This document shows, piece by piece, positions 44,477 to 51,652 of a stretch of DNA of 64,000 bases (within the stretch, counting starts at the first letter, position 1; every line of letters begins with the position of its first letter). Source of the stretch: Saccharopolyspora_D taberi. GTDB lineage: Bacteria > Actinomycetota > Actinomycetes > Mycobacteriales > Pseudonocardiaceae. A model generated the notes under the pieces. The model was given only the letters and a program-made list of their open reading frames with translations, had not been told where the DNA came from and did not search any database. Position numbers and translations under genes: made by a program. The stretch spans positions 1-64,000 of the forward strand of contig NZ_BAAAUX010000001.1 in the NCBI RefSeq assembly GCF_039534165.1, in the 5' to 3' direction.

Positions 44477-45481
44477 CTACCTCCGGTCGGTGCGGTTGTT
44501 GTAGGCGTTGACCCGCTGCGCGATTTGCGCCATGACCGGGCCGATGGGCTGCGGTTCGAGGGCGCCGCGGGGGAAGACAGCCTTGCGTTGTCCGTGCTTG
44601 TCGATGCGCTTGCGCTGGGCACCGACTCGGCGAGCCATCCCGCGCAGCATCACCGACAGGACTTCAACGCGGGCGTCGAGCTCGTCGGCTTTGTCGTCGA
44701 GCTTGTCGCGCTCGGTTTCGGCCGCGGTAAGCCGTTCCCTGAGCTGGGCGGTACCCGTTGCCGCCGCTTCACGCAGCCGCTCTGCCGTCTCGCCCCGCTC
44801 GCGCATGGCACCGACGAACTTGGCGAGCGTCTGCCCCGTGCCGCGGGTCCATCCTGCGGCTTCGACAACGTCAGCGAGGATGCGCACGTGGTCGCGCTTC
44901 GCCGCTTCGGCGTTGTCGGTGCGCGCCTTCCAGTTGTCGACGGTCCGCTGTAGCGCGCCCGCCTCCTGCGCCCAGTAATCCCGGTCGCCGAGGACTTCGG
45001 TGGCTTCGGCGAAGTGGCCGCGGATGTAGGCCACGACGTCGGCGGGGGTGGCGGTGTCGGGCTGTCCGGTGATGTCGCGTAGCTCGTCGAGCGCGGTTTT
45101 GATCCGGTCGTAGTTGGCGCGGGTGACCGGGTTTTCGATGGGCCGGGTGTTGACGAAGTCGGTGATGCGGTCGGCGGTGCCGTCCGCTGCGGTCTCGCGG
45201 GTCATCTCGGCGAGCGCTTCCCGACGGGTTGGGTTGTCCTGCCAGGTGCATTCGGTCGACACGTGGTGTCCGTCGTGGCCGGCGTCGAGCTCGCACGGCT
45301 CGTTTGTCCAGCCACCGCGGGACGGGCACGGCTTCGGCCCGGCCGCGGACTGGTGTTCGCCGAGCAGCCAATCGGCGACGTGCAGCACGTCAGCCGCGGC
45401 GGCGGTGACTTCGCCGTGTTTCACGAGCACGCTCATGGCGCGGTCGAGGGCGTCGGCGCGCTGTTCGGGTGTGGTGGTCAC
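44477..45481 (-). CDS. Coiled-coil protein with Cys-His motif
   Basis: 334 residues. After a helical start there is a possible metal site (CPSRGGWTNEPCELDAGHDGHH, as in several small proteins of this phage: C..C..D.GHDG.H). The C-terminal half is a long coiled coil (about 200-300) followed by a basic end. GTG 45481 overlaps the previous stop (GTGA); the much longer frame upstream is antisense-like. Function unknown. Confidence 0.7.
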   Translation of the reverse strand: MTTTPEQRADALDRAMSVLVKHGEVTAAAADVLHVADWLLGEHQSAAGPKPCPSRGGWTNEPCELDAGHDGHHVSTECTWQDNPTRREALAEMTRETAADGTADRITDFVNTRPIENPVTRANYDRIKTALDELRDITGQPDTATPADVVAYIRGHFAEATEVLGDRDYWAQEAGALQRTVDNWKARTDNAEAAKRDHVRILADVVEAAGWTRGTGQTLAKFVGAMRERGETAERLREAAATGTAQLRERLTAAETERDKLDDKADELDARVEVLSVMLRGMARRVGAQRKRIDKHGQRKAVFPRGALEPQPIGPVMAQIAQRVNAYNNRTDRR

Positions 45482-45666
45482 TGCTGGGTCTCCTGTCGGG
45501 CGTCGTGCGGGGTGAGGCCGAGCGCGTCGAGCAGTGCGGCGCAGTCGGCGACGGAGTGCGCGTGGTCGGCGACGTAGAGGGCGGCACGGCGCCGCTCGTC
45601 GGCGGTGTTCGGCTTCGCGGCGCCGGCGGCCAGGCGGCGGCGATCGAGCTGCGGCGCGATGGTCAC
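45478..45666 (-). CDS. Small hypothetical protein
   Basis: 62 residues, helical (ADERRRAALYVADHAHSVADCAALLDALG). Overlaps both neighbours by 4 nt. No family recognised. Confidence 0.65.
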   Translation of the reverse strand: MTIAPQLDRRRLAAGAAKPNTADERRRAALYVADHAHSVADCAALLDALGLTPHDARQETQQ

Positions 45667-45944
45667 GACGTCTCCCGCGGGTATGCGTCGGCGGTGGGGT
45701 GCGCCCAGACGTAGCCGCTGCGCATGGCACGGCCGAGCTCCATGTGCCCGTTCACGGTGACGGCCGATTCGGTGGCATCGGGGAACCGTGCGAGCAGGGT
45801 TAGACGCCCGCCGTCGCGGCTGCCTGCCGCGCTGAGTGCCTGGTGTACGGCGCGGTCGGCGGTGATCTGGCGTTCGGCCAAATCGTCGCCGTCGTGAACG
45901 GTAAGGAACACGACAACGGCGACGCGGTTGTCTGCCGCGGTCAC
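45663..45944 (-). CDS. Small hypothetical protein
   Basis: 93 residues with a beta-alpha-beta look (RVAVVVFLTVHDGDDLAERQ at the start). Directly follows RusA with a 4-nt overlap, so it belongs to the same translation unit. Function unknown. Confidence 0.65.
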   Translation of the reverse strand: MTAADNRVAVVVFLTVHDGDDLAERQITADRAVHQALSAAGSRDGGRLTLLARFPDATESAVTVNGHMELGRAMRSGYVWAHPTADAYPRETS

Positions 45945-46318
45945 GGGGTCACCTCCGGGGCGAGCGGTTCGACGATGAGCACCAGGCCGGCGGTGTCGCC
46001 GAGCACGATTTCGGGCATGTGCTTTGTCATGAGGGCGGGCACGTCGTCGGCGACGATTCCGGCATCGACCAGGCCATCGGCGCAGGCTTTGAGCGTGGGT
46101 ACGGCGTTGTCAGCGTCGCGGCGGCGCCGGTCGGTGACGGTCCAGACGAGGCGGACCGTGCACCGACCGAGCGCGGGGATGTTGCGGGCGGCCACTTTGG
46201 CGGCGTGCCGGACGGCGCGGGTGATCTTTGCCTTGCGCGCCCAGTGCATGCGCTGGTTCGCGGTGAGCGGTGGGCGCTGGTACGGCAGGTCGAGCCGGTA
46301 CGTGGTCGGCGCGGTCAC
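45941..46318 (-). CDS. RusA-like Holliday junction resolvase
   Basis: 125 residues. The RusA signature is clear: VTDRRRRDADNAVPTLKACADGLVDAGIVADDV with acidic residues at 68, 70, 81 and 91/92 for metal binding; basic N-terminal half with NQRMHW. It would resolve branched DNA made by RecT/YqaJ recombination or clear junctions before packaging. GTG 46318 follows GAAAGG. Confidence 0.93.
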   Translation of the reverse strand: MTAPTTYRLDLPYQRPPLTANQRMHWARKAKITRAVRHAAKVAARNIPALGRCTVRLVWTVTDRRRRDADNAVPTLKACADGLVDAGIVADDVPALMTKHMPEIVLGDTAGLVLIVEPLAPEVTP

Positions 46319-46399
46319 GGGGTGGCCTTTCGGGTTGGTGCCGGGGTAAGGCGGCGAGCCATCTGGACAGGCGGTGCAGTGCGGGTAACCGGCCGGCGG

Positions 46400-46699
46400 T
46401 CATCCTTCGTCGCCCGCGTAGATCTCGCCGCCGTCGATGTACTGCTGCCAGTCGGGGTGTGGCGCGTATTCGGCGCTCCCGTTCCAGCGGTCGATTGCGT
46501 CGCAGACTGCGGTGATTCGGGCTGTGCCCATGCCGGAAACGGTCGACAGCCGCGAACCGTCGGGGGTCGCGCGGTGTTCGGCGACGAGCTCGGCGACGTC
46601 TTCCACGGTGGTGTGTCCGGCGCGTCGCAGCGGCGTTGTCTTGTGGAAGGTGAGACCGAGCTTGTGCAGTTCGGCGATCGGGGTGCGGGTGCCGGTCAT
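46400..46699 (-). CDS. RpoA-CTD-like helix-hairpin-helix protein
   Basis: 99 residues. LHKLGLTFHKTTPLRRAGH, TVEDVAELV and the later VSGMGTARITAVCDAI follow the pattern of the RNA polymerase alpha C-terminal domain (two HhH motifs: L-L-x-S-x-R-x-x-N-x-L-K-x-x-G-I-x-T-V-x-E-L, then G-x-K-x-x-x-E-I). It stands free, without the alpha N-terminal domain. It may bind DNA or the host polymerase. Its stop overlaps a possible start at 46403. Start ATG 46699 overlaps the next gene's stop by 4 nt. Confidence 0.72.
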   Translation of the reverse strand: MTGTRTPIAELHKLGLTFHKTTPLRRAGHTTVEDVAELVAEHRATPDGSRLSTVSGMGTARITAVCDAIDRWNGSAEYAPHPDWQQYIDGGEIYAGDEG

Positions 46700-46899
46700 C
46701 GGGCACCGCCGGCGAGTGCGTCGAGGGCGACGCGGGCGTCCTGCCGGTGCAACTCGCGTTCGGCTTCGCCGGCGTCGGCGTCGTAGTCGCGGCCGGGGTG
46801 GTTGCGGTTGAACATCGCGCGCGCCATGCGGTCGACCTGCCGGGTGTGTTCGTCGGTGCCTTCCGGTGCAAGGCGGACGGTCGTCGTGAACGTGGGCAT
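46696..46899 (-). CDS. Small hypothetical protein
   Basis: 67 residues, MPTFTTTVRLAPEGTDEHTRQ with a charged helical end. ATG 46899 follows GGAGG, right behind the operator-promoter at 46933-46961, so it is the first gene of the operon that contains the HhH protein and RusA. Confidence 0.7.
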   Translation of the reverse strand: MPTFTTTVRLAPEGTDEHTRQVDRMARAMFNRNHPGRDYDADAGEAERELHRQDARVALDALAGGAR

Positions 46900-46932
46900 G
46901 GTGGTGGTCCTCCGGTTCGTCCTGTGACTCTG

Positions 46933-46961
46933 ATAGTAGCGATTCGCTCGCATGAGTGCCA
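46933..46961 (-). promoter_or_regulatory. Early promoter with embedded operator (site A)
   Basis: -35 TGGCAC (46956-46961), 17-bp spacer, -10 TACTAT (46933-46938). The spacer carries the palindrome AGCGATTCGCT next to ATGCGAG. The same 23-bp block (46937-46959) recurs at sites B and C. It drives the operon 46899 to about 43411. Confidence 0.8.
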
Positions 46962-46989
46962 CTGCCCGGCGGTGTGTCCGCCGGGCAGT
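46961..46989 (-). terminator. Terminator after the SSB gene
   Basis: Perfect 12-bp stem (46961-46972 with 46978-46989), loop TGTGT, between the SSB stop and promoter A. It insulates the next operon. Confidence 0.8.
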
Positions 46990-46997
46990 GAGGCATG

Positions 46998-47453
46998 TCA
47001 GAACGGGGGCTCGTCGGCGAATCCGCCACCGGAACCAGCGGGCGCAGTGCTCCATGCGTCGCTGCTGCTGGCGCGCTCGGGAACTCCCTGCCGGTCGACC
47101 TTCGCAACCTTCGCGGTCGCGTAGCGCAGGGATGGGCCGATCTCGTCGACTTCCATTTCGACGACGGTCCGCTTCTCGCCGTCCTTCTCGTACGAGCGTT
47201 GCCGCAAGCGACCCTGTACGACGACGCGCATGCCGCGCGTCAGCGACTCGGCGACGTTCTCGGCGGCCTGCCGCCAGATTGAGCAGCGCAGGAACAGGGC
47301 TTCGCCGTCCTTCCATTCCTGCGTGGTCTTGTCGAATGTGCGCGGAGTGGACGCAACGGTGAAGTTCGCGACCGCCGCGCCGGAAGGGGTGAAGCGAAGT
47401 TCAGGATCGGCGGTCAGGTTGCCAACCACGGTGATGACGGTTTCGCCGGCCAT
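46998..47453 (-). CDS. Single-stranded DNA-binding protein
   Basis: 151 residues: OB fold (1 to about 110: ITVVGNLTADPELRFTPSGAAVANFTVAS ... FLRCSIWRQAAENVAESLTRGMRVVVQGRL), then a short Gly/Ser linker and the acidic-hydrophobic tip ADEPPF that docks replication partners. It acts with RecT and the replication protein. ATG 47453. Confidence 0.95.
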   Translation of the reverse strand: MAGETVITVVGNLTADPELRFTPSGAAVANFTVASTPRTFDKTTQEWKDGEALFLRCSIWRQAAENVAESLTRGMRVVVQGRLRQRSYEKDGEKRTVVEMEVDEIGPSLRYATAKVAKVDRQGVPERASSSDAWSTAPAGSGGGFADEPPF

Positions 47454-47501
47454 CGGGGGTGTCTCCTGTCTCGCGCGTACGCGCGTGTCGGGCTCGTCCG
47501 G

Positions 47502-47879
47502 TCAGCGCCGGCGGTGTTGGGTGTCGGGTCGGGGGATGCTGAGGGCGTCGCCGGCGTCCAACCATGGTTGACAGGGCCAGCAGTCGGACGTGTGGGCATC
47601 GGCGCAGCGCTCGTCCTGGTAGTCGCCTCCTCCGTCTTCGGTACAGCACAGGGAGCATGCGCTCTTGATCTTGTTGCAGGTCAGCCCGATGTCCTCGATG
47701 TCGGCAACGTGTGTGTCGATCTGGTCGTGCTCGTGGTCGCACTCGTCGTAGATGGGGAACTCTCGGTGTGCGTTGAGTATCGAAGTGATGGCCATGCCGA
47801 GTTGGTCTGCGCTGGTGTGCTGGATGGACAGCCGCACGATCTCGTCGCGGACGGTCTGCACGTACTCGTCTGGGGTCAC
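47502..47879 (-). CDS. Cys-rich acidic protein
   Basis: 125 residues with eight or nine Cys in CDHEHD, CNKIKSACSLCC and CADAHTSDCWPC, probably one or two zinc sites. GTG 47879. No family recognised; one of several such small metal-binding proteins in this operon. Confidence 0.7.
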   Translation of the reverse strand: MTPDEYVQTVRDEIVRLSIQHTSADQLGMAITSILNAHREFPIYDECDHEHDQIDTHVADIEDIGLTCNKIKSACSLCCTEDGGGDYQDERCADAHTSDCWPCQPWLDAGDALSIPRPDTQHRRR

Positions 47880-47900
47880 GGGTGGGGCCTCCTGAAATGG

Positions 47901-48146
47901 TCAGCGCCGGCGGTTGCTGAGTGCTTTGGTGCAGCTGCGGCGGTGCAGCTGGTAGAGGCGTTGGCCGGCTCGTCGTGCTCCGGGTTTCTGGTTGGGGCGG
48001 AGTTTGACGGCGATGGCGTGGCCTTTGGTGGGGTGGCGGGTGATGGTGTGGTCGCCGGTGGGTTCGTCGGTGGGGTCGAACGGGGTGGCTTTGCCGGCGA
48101 GTAGTGCGACGATGATGGGTTCGCGGCAGGCTTCGCAGGTGCTCAC
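47901..48146 (-). CDS. Small zinc-site protein
   Basis: 81 residues; VSTCEACREPIIVALL at the start gives one CxxC, followed by FDPTDEPTGDHTITRHP and a basic end with a further Cys. GTG 48146 overlaps the previous stop (GTGA). Confidence 0.68.
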   Translation of the reverse strand: MSTCEACREPIIVALLAGKATPFDPTDEPTGDHTITRHPTKGHAIAVKLRPNQKPGARRAGQRLYQLHRRSCTKALSNRRR

Positions 48147-48376
48147 GGGGTCACCGCCGGCGGGGTGTTGTCGGTGGCGGTGAGGTGGCCGCGGCCGTAG
48201 CGGTTGGCGCACTCGTCGCACTCGCGGTAGGTGATCCACCGCGGGGTTTCGTTGATCAGGTCGTGGCCGGGCGAGACTTTGCCTTTGACGTAGCGTTCGC
48301 CGGGTTTGATGCAGCGTCGGCCGCACTGGTCGCACCAGTGTGCTTTTCGGGCGGTGTGAACGGTGGTGTGGATCAT
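48143..48376 (-). CDS. Zinc-ribbon protein
   Basis: 77 residues with two CxxC pairs (WCDQCGRRCIKPGERY and YRECDECANRYG), a compact four-Cys ribbon of the kind common in actinophage early genes. ATG 48376 overlaps its neighbour by 4 nt. Confidence 0.75.
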   Translation of the reverse strand: MIHTTVHTARKAHWCDQCGRRCIKPGERYVKGKVSPGHDLINETPRWITYRECDECANRYGRGHLTATDNTPPAVTP

Positions 48377-48741
48377 GCGTTCACCCCTGCGGGGAGCTCG
48401 ACGGTGAGGACTTCCCGGCGCCAGTTCTCGACGCCGTCGTTTTCGTCCGTGCCGCGGTGGTCGCCGTCGTGGCCGGTGTCGAGTACGCACGTGTAGACCA
48501 GGGCGCGGACTTCGGCGCTCGCGTACCGGTTGTCGGCGTAGGGCTGTGCGGTGGCGCCGCACGCTGGGACGTGAGGCTCGAACCATTCGCCGGGCTCGTC
48601 GGGCCTATTGGCGTCCCAGAAGCACCCGCAGTTCTCGCAATCGAGCGTGCCGTCTGGTGTCGGGTCTGTGGATCGGTCGCACAGTGGACAGGGCGGTGTG
48701 TCGATGGCCAGGCCGGGTGGTGCGGGTCGGGTGTTGGTCAC
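48373..48741 (-). CDS. Zinc-ribbon protein with C..H motif
   Basis: 122 residues: an N-terminal ribbon CPLCDRS...DCENCGC (residues 18-40), then VPACGATAQPY and CVLDTGHDGDHRGTDE. The end motif resembles that of the coiled-coil protein at 44477-45481, so a shared metal-binding module is likely. GTG 48741. Confidence 0.7.
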   Translation of the reverse strand: MTNTRPAPPGLAIDTPPCPLCDRSTDPTPDGTLDCENCGCFWDANRPDEPGEWFEPHVPACGATAQPYADNRYASAEVRALVYTCVLDTGHDGDHRGTDENDGVENWRREVLTVELPAGVNA

Positions 48742-49247
48742 TGGTCGTCTCCGATCAGGTTGCGGATGCGGTAGCGGTTGGCTTTGGGGTGGCGGTCGCG
48801 CCAGGCGCCTCCCCATAGGCCGTGTGAGCGGGTGGCGGTGGCGTCGTCGCCGCATTCGCGGCGGACGGGGCACCACTTGCAGTAGTCGCCGGCGGCGTCG
48901 CGGGCGCGTTGGGGGATGCCGCGCTCGTCGTCGCGGAGAAAGAACGCGTCGAGGTCGGCGCCGTCGCATTCGGCGTGGGCGTGCCAGTCGTGATCGCCGG
49001 TCGCTGCGCGGGTGTCGGCGCCGGACAGGAGGGTTACGCCGGGCTGCTGCGCTTCTTCGCGGACGCGTTCGCGTGCCTTGTCGTTTGCGGTGGCCTGTGT
49101 GCGGCGGCGGCATTCGCGGCATTGGCGGGAGACTCCGCCGGACTTCAGCGGGCGGAAGTACACGTTTTCGTCGTCGGTGATGTCGTGGCCGTAGACGCAG
49201 GTGCCGGCGAGTTTTGCGGCGTAGCGCTGTGCGGTGGTGGTCGTCAC
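48738..49247 (-). CDS. WhiB-like iron-sulfur regulator with extra N-terminal ribbon
   Basis: 169 residues. C-terminal Wbl domain: Cys94, Cys123, Cys126 and Cys132 (AEC; YCKWCPVRREC), turn motif GLWGG (143-147) and a basic tail: the full set for a 4Fe-4S Wbl protein. The N-terminal part adds a separate ribbon with CVYGHDI (Cys17, His21) and RQCRECRR (Cys43, Cys46). By family Wbl proteins bind the primary sigma factor; phage WhiB-like proteins can block host septation and superinfection. GTG 49247 lies behind a hairpin. The longer frame to 49382 is not supported. Confidence 0.9.
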   Translation of the reverse strand: MTTTTAQRYAAKLAGTCVYGHDITDDENVYFRPLKSGGVSRQCRECRRRTQATANDKARERVREEAQQPGVTLLSGADTRAATGDHDWHAHAECDGADLDAFFLRDDERGIPQRARDAAGDYCKWCPVRRECGDDATATRSHGLWGGAWRDRHPKANRYRIRNLIGDDQ

Positions 49248-49270
49248 TGTGGTGGTTCTTCCTGCTCGGC

Positions 49271-49311
49271 GGTGGCGCGCACGTCTGCGAGTCGCTTTCG
49301 TGCGCGCCACC
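49271..49311. terminator. Hairpin upstream of the Wbl gene
   Basis: Perfect 11-bp stem GGTGGCGCGCA/TGCGCGCCACC with a 19-nt loop, between the stop of the previous gene and the Wbl start. Could end or attenuate transcription into the Wbl operon. Confidence 0.6.
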
Positions 49312-49318
49312 AGGGAGG

Positions 49319-49723
49319 TCAAGCGGCCTGGTTGCCGCTGAGAACGGTGGTCTTGTACTCGTCTTCGGCGTACTCGTTCCACAGTGCGCGGAGGGTGGTT
49401 TCGTCGCGCCAGAGGCGGACGTTCATGGTGGCTTCGTCGCCGTGGCCGGAGAAGGCGAACACGAGCTCGTCGCCGTGCATTTCGCGGAGTCCGGCCACGA
49501 TCTTGCTGACGGCGTCGGACTGTTCGCCGGTGACCATGCCGATGGTGAGCGGCAGGGTGATCACGTCGCGGTAGAGCTGGTGTGCCCGGTAGCGGAAGTG
49601 CTCGGACGTGGCGAAGCGCTTCTTGATTTCGGTGAGGGGCAGTGTTTTGCCGGCGTCGGTGATGCGGTCGAAGGTGGCGAGCAGGTCGTCACTGACGTTG
49701 GTGGTGGGGGTCGCGATGGTCAT
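49319..49723 (-). CDS. Hypothetical early protein
   Basis: 134 residues, soluble, alpha/beta (ITDAGKTLPLTEIKKRF ... MHGDELVFAFSGHGDEATMNVRLWRDE). ATG 49723 follows GAAAGGA and is the first gene behind promoter B, so strong early expression is likely. Function unknown. Confidence 0.75.
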   Translation of the reverse strand: MTIATPTTNVSDDLLATFDRITDAGKTLPLTEIKKRFATSEHFRYRAHQLYRDVITLPLTIGMVTGEQSDAVSKIVAGLREMHGDELVFAFSGHGDEATMNVRLWRDETTLRALWNEYAEDEYKTTVLSGNQAA

Positions 49724-49760
49724 TTCGCGGGTCCTTTCGGTGGTTGTCCTGTGGGGTCTC

Positions 49761-49789
49761 ATGCTAGCGATTCGCTCGCATGAGTGCTA
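49761..49789 (-). promoter_or_regulatory. Early promoter with embedded operator (site B)
   Basis: -35 TAGCAC (49784-49789), 17-bp spacer, -10 TAGCAT (49761-49766). The 23-bp block 49765-49787 is identical to site A. It precedes the 49723 gene and overlaps the stop of the gene upstream. Confidence 0.8.
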
Positions 49790-49954
49790 CGGCTTGCGGG
49801 TCGGCTTGCTGGTGAGCGGGTCGGCCTTGCAGGGCGGGAGGGCGACGACGGATGCGTGGTGGATGAGTCCGCCGATGGTGACGAACGCGCCGGGTAGTCC
49901 GCAGATGGCGCATGGCACGCCGTGCAGCCGGTAGGCGATGCGGTCGGCGGTCAC
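49787..49954 (-). CDS. Small zinc-site protein
   Basis: 55 residues, VTADRIAYRLHGVPCAICGLPG ... LIHHASVVALPPC: CxxC plus HH and Cys suggests one zinc. GTG 49954 overlaps the previous stop. Confidence 0.65.
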   Translation of the reverse strand: MTADRIAYRLHGVPCAICGLPGAFVTIGGLIHHASVVALPPCKADPLTSKPTRKP

Positions 49955-50172
49955 TGGTCGCCGCCGTCGATGGCGTGTGCCCATTCGGTGACCGCCACGC
50001 GGTCGCCCATGAAGCGGGTAACGGTCGGCAGGACGGTTGCGGCGGCGAGTGCGAGCGCGGCGTGAGCCTGGGCTTTGGCGAGGTTGTAGCGCTCGGTGTC
50101 GCTGCCGCCTTCGGCGTGCTCGGCCGCCTTCAGCGACTTCTCGGCCTTCCGATAGTGCTCGGGTCCGGTCAC
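49951..50172 (-). CDS. Small helical protein
   Basis: 73 residues, amphipathic helices (EHYRKAEKSLKAAEHAEGG ... AKAQAHAALALAAATV), a pattern common in actinophage small proteins. GTG 50172, 4-nt overlaps on both sides. Confidence 0.68.
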   Translation of the reverse strand: MTGPEHYRKAEKSLKAAEHAEGGSDTERYNLAKAQAHAALALAAATVLPTVTRFMGDRVAVTEWAHAIDGGDQ

Positions 50173-50759
50173 TGGTCGTTCCTTTCGGTGGTGGCGCGGT
50201 GGGCGTCGAGCTCGGCCAGGTGGCGGCCGATGTCGCGGATCTCTTCCCAGCCGAGCCGGGGTCCGTCTTCGTTGCCGCACTCGGTCACCCAGAAGTTCAC
50301 GCCGAGTCCGTCGGGCTCGGGTGCGATCCGAACCGTGTTGCCGCCCTCGTCGTGCCAGAACGGATACCCGCCAAGGGTGCCCTTGCAGAGGTCAGCCCTG
50401 TGCGCGTCGCTGGCTTGCTCGGTGAGGTGGTCGGCGACGTGTTGCGCGTGGTGCGGCATGAGACCGAGCGGCCTTGTCGGGTCGTCGATGATGTGCGAGA
50501 GGAAGCGCAGCAGTACGGCGAGGCTTCGGCCGTACTGTCCGGGGTGGACGGTGCGGGCGTGCTTGTCGGCGTCGCGGAGTCTGTTCGCGAGTGCGGCGCG
50601 GTTGGCGAGCTGCTGTTCGGTCAGCTGCTCGGCCGCGGGCTGCTCGGCGGGCGCGTTCTGCCGGACGGCGTCGCCGAGCGCGCGCACGGAGCGTTCGACG
50701 TCGGCGATGGCCTCTTCGATGCTGATCTGTCCGGGAATCTCGCCGGAGTGGTCGGGCAC
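50169..50759 (-). CDS. Hypothetical early protein
   Basis: 196 residues: a helical, Gln/Ala-rich first half and a mixed second half with YPFWHDEGGNTVRIAPEPDGLGVNFWVTECG. Not recognised. First gene after a terminator. Confidence 0.68.
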   Translation of the reverse strand: MPDHSGEIPGQISIEEAIADVERSVRALGDAVRQNAPAEQPAAEQLTEQQLANRAALANRLRDADKHARTVHPGQYGRSLAVLLRFLSHIIDDPTRPLGLMPHHAQHVADHLTEQASDAHRADLCKGTLGGYPFWHDEGGNTVRIAPEPDGLGVNFWVTECGNEDGPRLGWEEIRDIGRHLAELDAHRATTERNDQ

Positions 50760-50791
50760 TGGTCGTTCCTTCCTGTGGTGGGGGGAGCGTT

Positions 50792-50815
50792 GGGGCGCCG
50801 GTCGGCCGGCGCCCC
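50792..50815 (-). terminator. Terminator hairpin
   Basis: Perfect 10-bp stem (50792-50801 with 50806-50815) and tetraloop TCGG, 11 nt after the stop of the 50827-51051 gene. Confidence 0.75.
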
Positions 50816-50826
50816 GTGGTGTTCGT

Positions 50827-51051
50827 CTACTTCGCGGCGACGGTGAGGCACTTCGTGCAGTTCACCGTGAACGCGGCGTTATCTGGGTGGTCGGACATCA
50901 CACCGAAGTAGGTTCGCCGGTGCGACTGTCCGCAGATGGTCTTGACCTTGCGGGGCGGGGTGCCGTGCGGGGATTCGGTGTAGTGGATGGTGAGCACGCC
51001 GGCCCGGAAGGTGTGGTTGTGCGCCTTGTTCAGTGCCGGGGTGGTGGTCAT
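50827..51051 (-). CDS. Small protein with two Cys pairs
   Basis: 74 residues, beta-rich, with an isolated CGQ, and CTKCLTVAAK at the end. First gene behind promoter C and followed by its own terminator: a one-gene transcription unit, so probably made early and in quantity. ATG 51051. Confidence 0.72.
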   Translation of the reverse strand: MTTTPALNKAHNHTFRAGVLTIHYTESPHGTPPRKVKTICGQSHRRTYFGVMSDHPDNAAFTVNCTKCLTVAAK

Positions 51052-51095
51052 TTCGACTCCCTGCGTGGTGGGCCGGTCGCGTTGCTCTAGCTCTT

Positions 51096-51124
51096 ACGAT
51101 AGCGACTCGCTCGCATGAATGCAA
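51096..51124 (-). promoter_or_regulatory. Early promoter with embedded operator (site C)
   Basis: -35 TTGCAT (51119-51124), 17-bp spacer, -10 TATCGT (51096-51101). The block 51100-51122 differs from sites A and B at two bases, and one change keeps the palindrome (AGCGACTCGCT). Confidence 0.8.
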
Positions 51125-51652
51125 CTAGGACTTTGCGTGCAGTGCTTCGAACCGTTTCGGGTGAGCGGGCTCGCGGCGAAGCTCGCGGCCGGTGGGCGTC
51201 GTGCACGGCGCACCCGCGGCTGCCTTGCAGTGCGGGCACGGCACCGTCCGCACCATGCGCCCGGCGTCCGCTTCGGCTTCGGCAATGTCGGGGTCGTCGC
51301 CGGTGCGCTCGGCGCGGAACCGGGCGAACAGTGCGTGAATCGATGGCAGCTCGCGGGGCGCTGCTTCGATCGCGGCGCGCGCGGCGGTGATCTCGGCGAG
51401 CGATTCGCGCTTGCGGTTGTCCAACTCGGTGCGCTTCCAGTGCGCGAAAATGTCGCCAGGCGTGATGGTGCGGTGGTGCTCGGCGTAGGCGTCGCTGCGG
51501 TAGTAGGCGCGGACCGCGGCCTGTCCGGCTTCGGCGGGCACGTCGTCGAGCATCGCGGCCCACATGTCCAACACGCCGGCGTCGGGCGCGGGAATCGTGG
51601 GATCGATAGCAGCGGCGGCGCCAAGGATCGTCTTCACCTGGTTGCGGTTCAT
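51125..51652 (-). CDS. Early protein with zinc-finger end, replication partner candidate
   Basis: 175 residues. A helical N-terminal domain (MNRNQVKTILGAAAAIDPTIPAPDAGVLDMWAAML, then DDVPAEAGQAAVRAYYRSDAYAEHHRTITPGDI) of the type found beside phage replication initiators, and a C-terminal finger CPHCKAAAGAPCTTPTGRELRREPAHPKR. The start overlaps the replication gene stop by 4 nt. A helicase-loader-like role is possible but unproven. Confidence 0.75.
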   Translation of the reverse strand: MNRNQVKTILGAAAAIDPTIPAPDAGVLDMWAAMLDDVPAEAGQAAVRAYYRSDAYAEHHRTITPGDIFAHWKRTELDNRKRESLAEITAARAAIEAAPRELPSIHALFARFRAERTGDDPDIAEAEADAGRMVRTVPCPHCKAAAGAPCTTPTGRELRREPAHPKRFEALHAKS

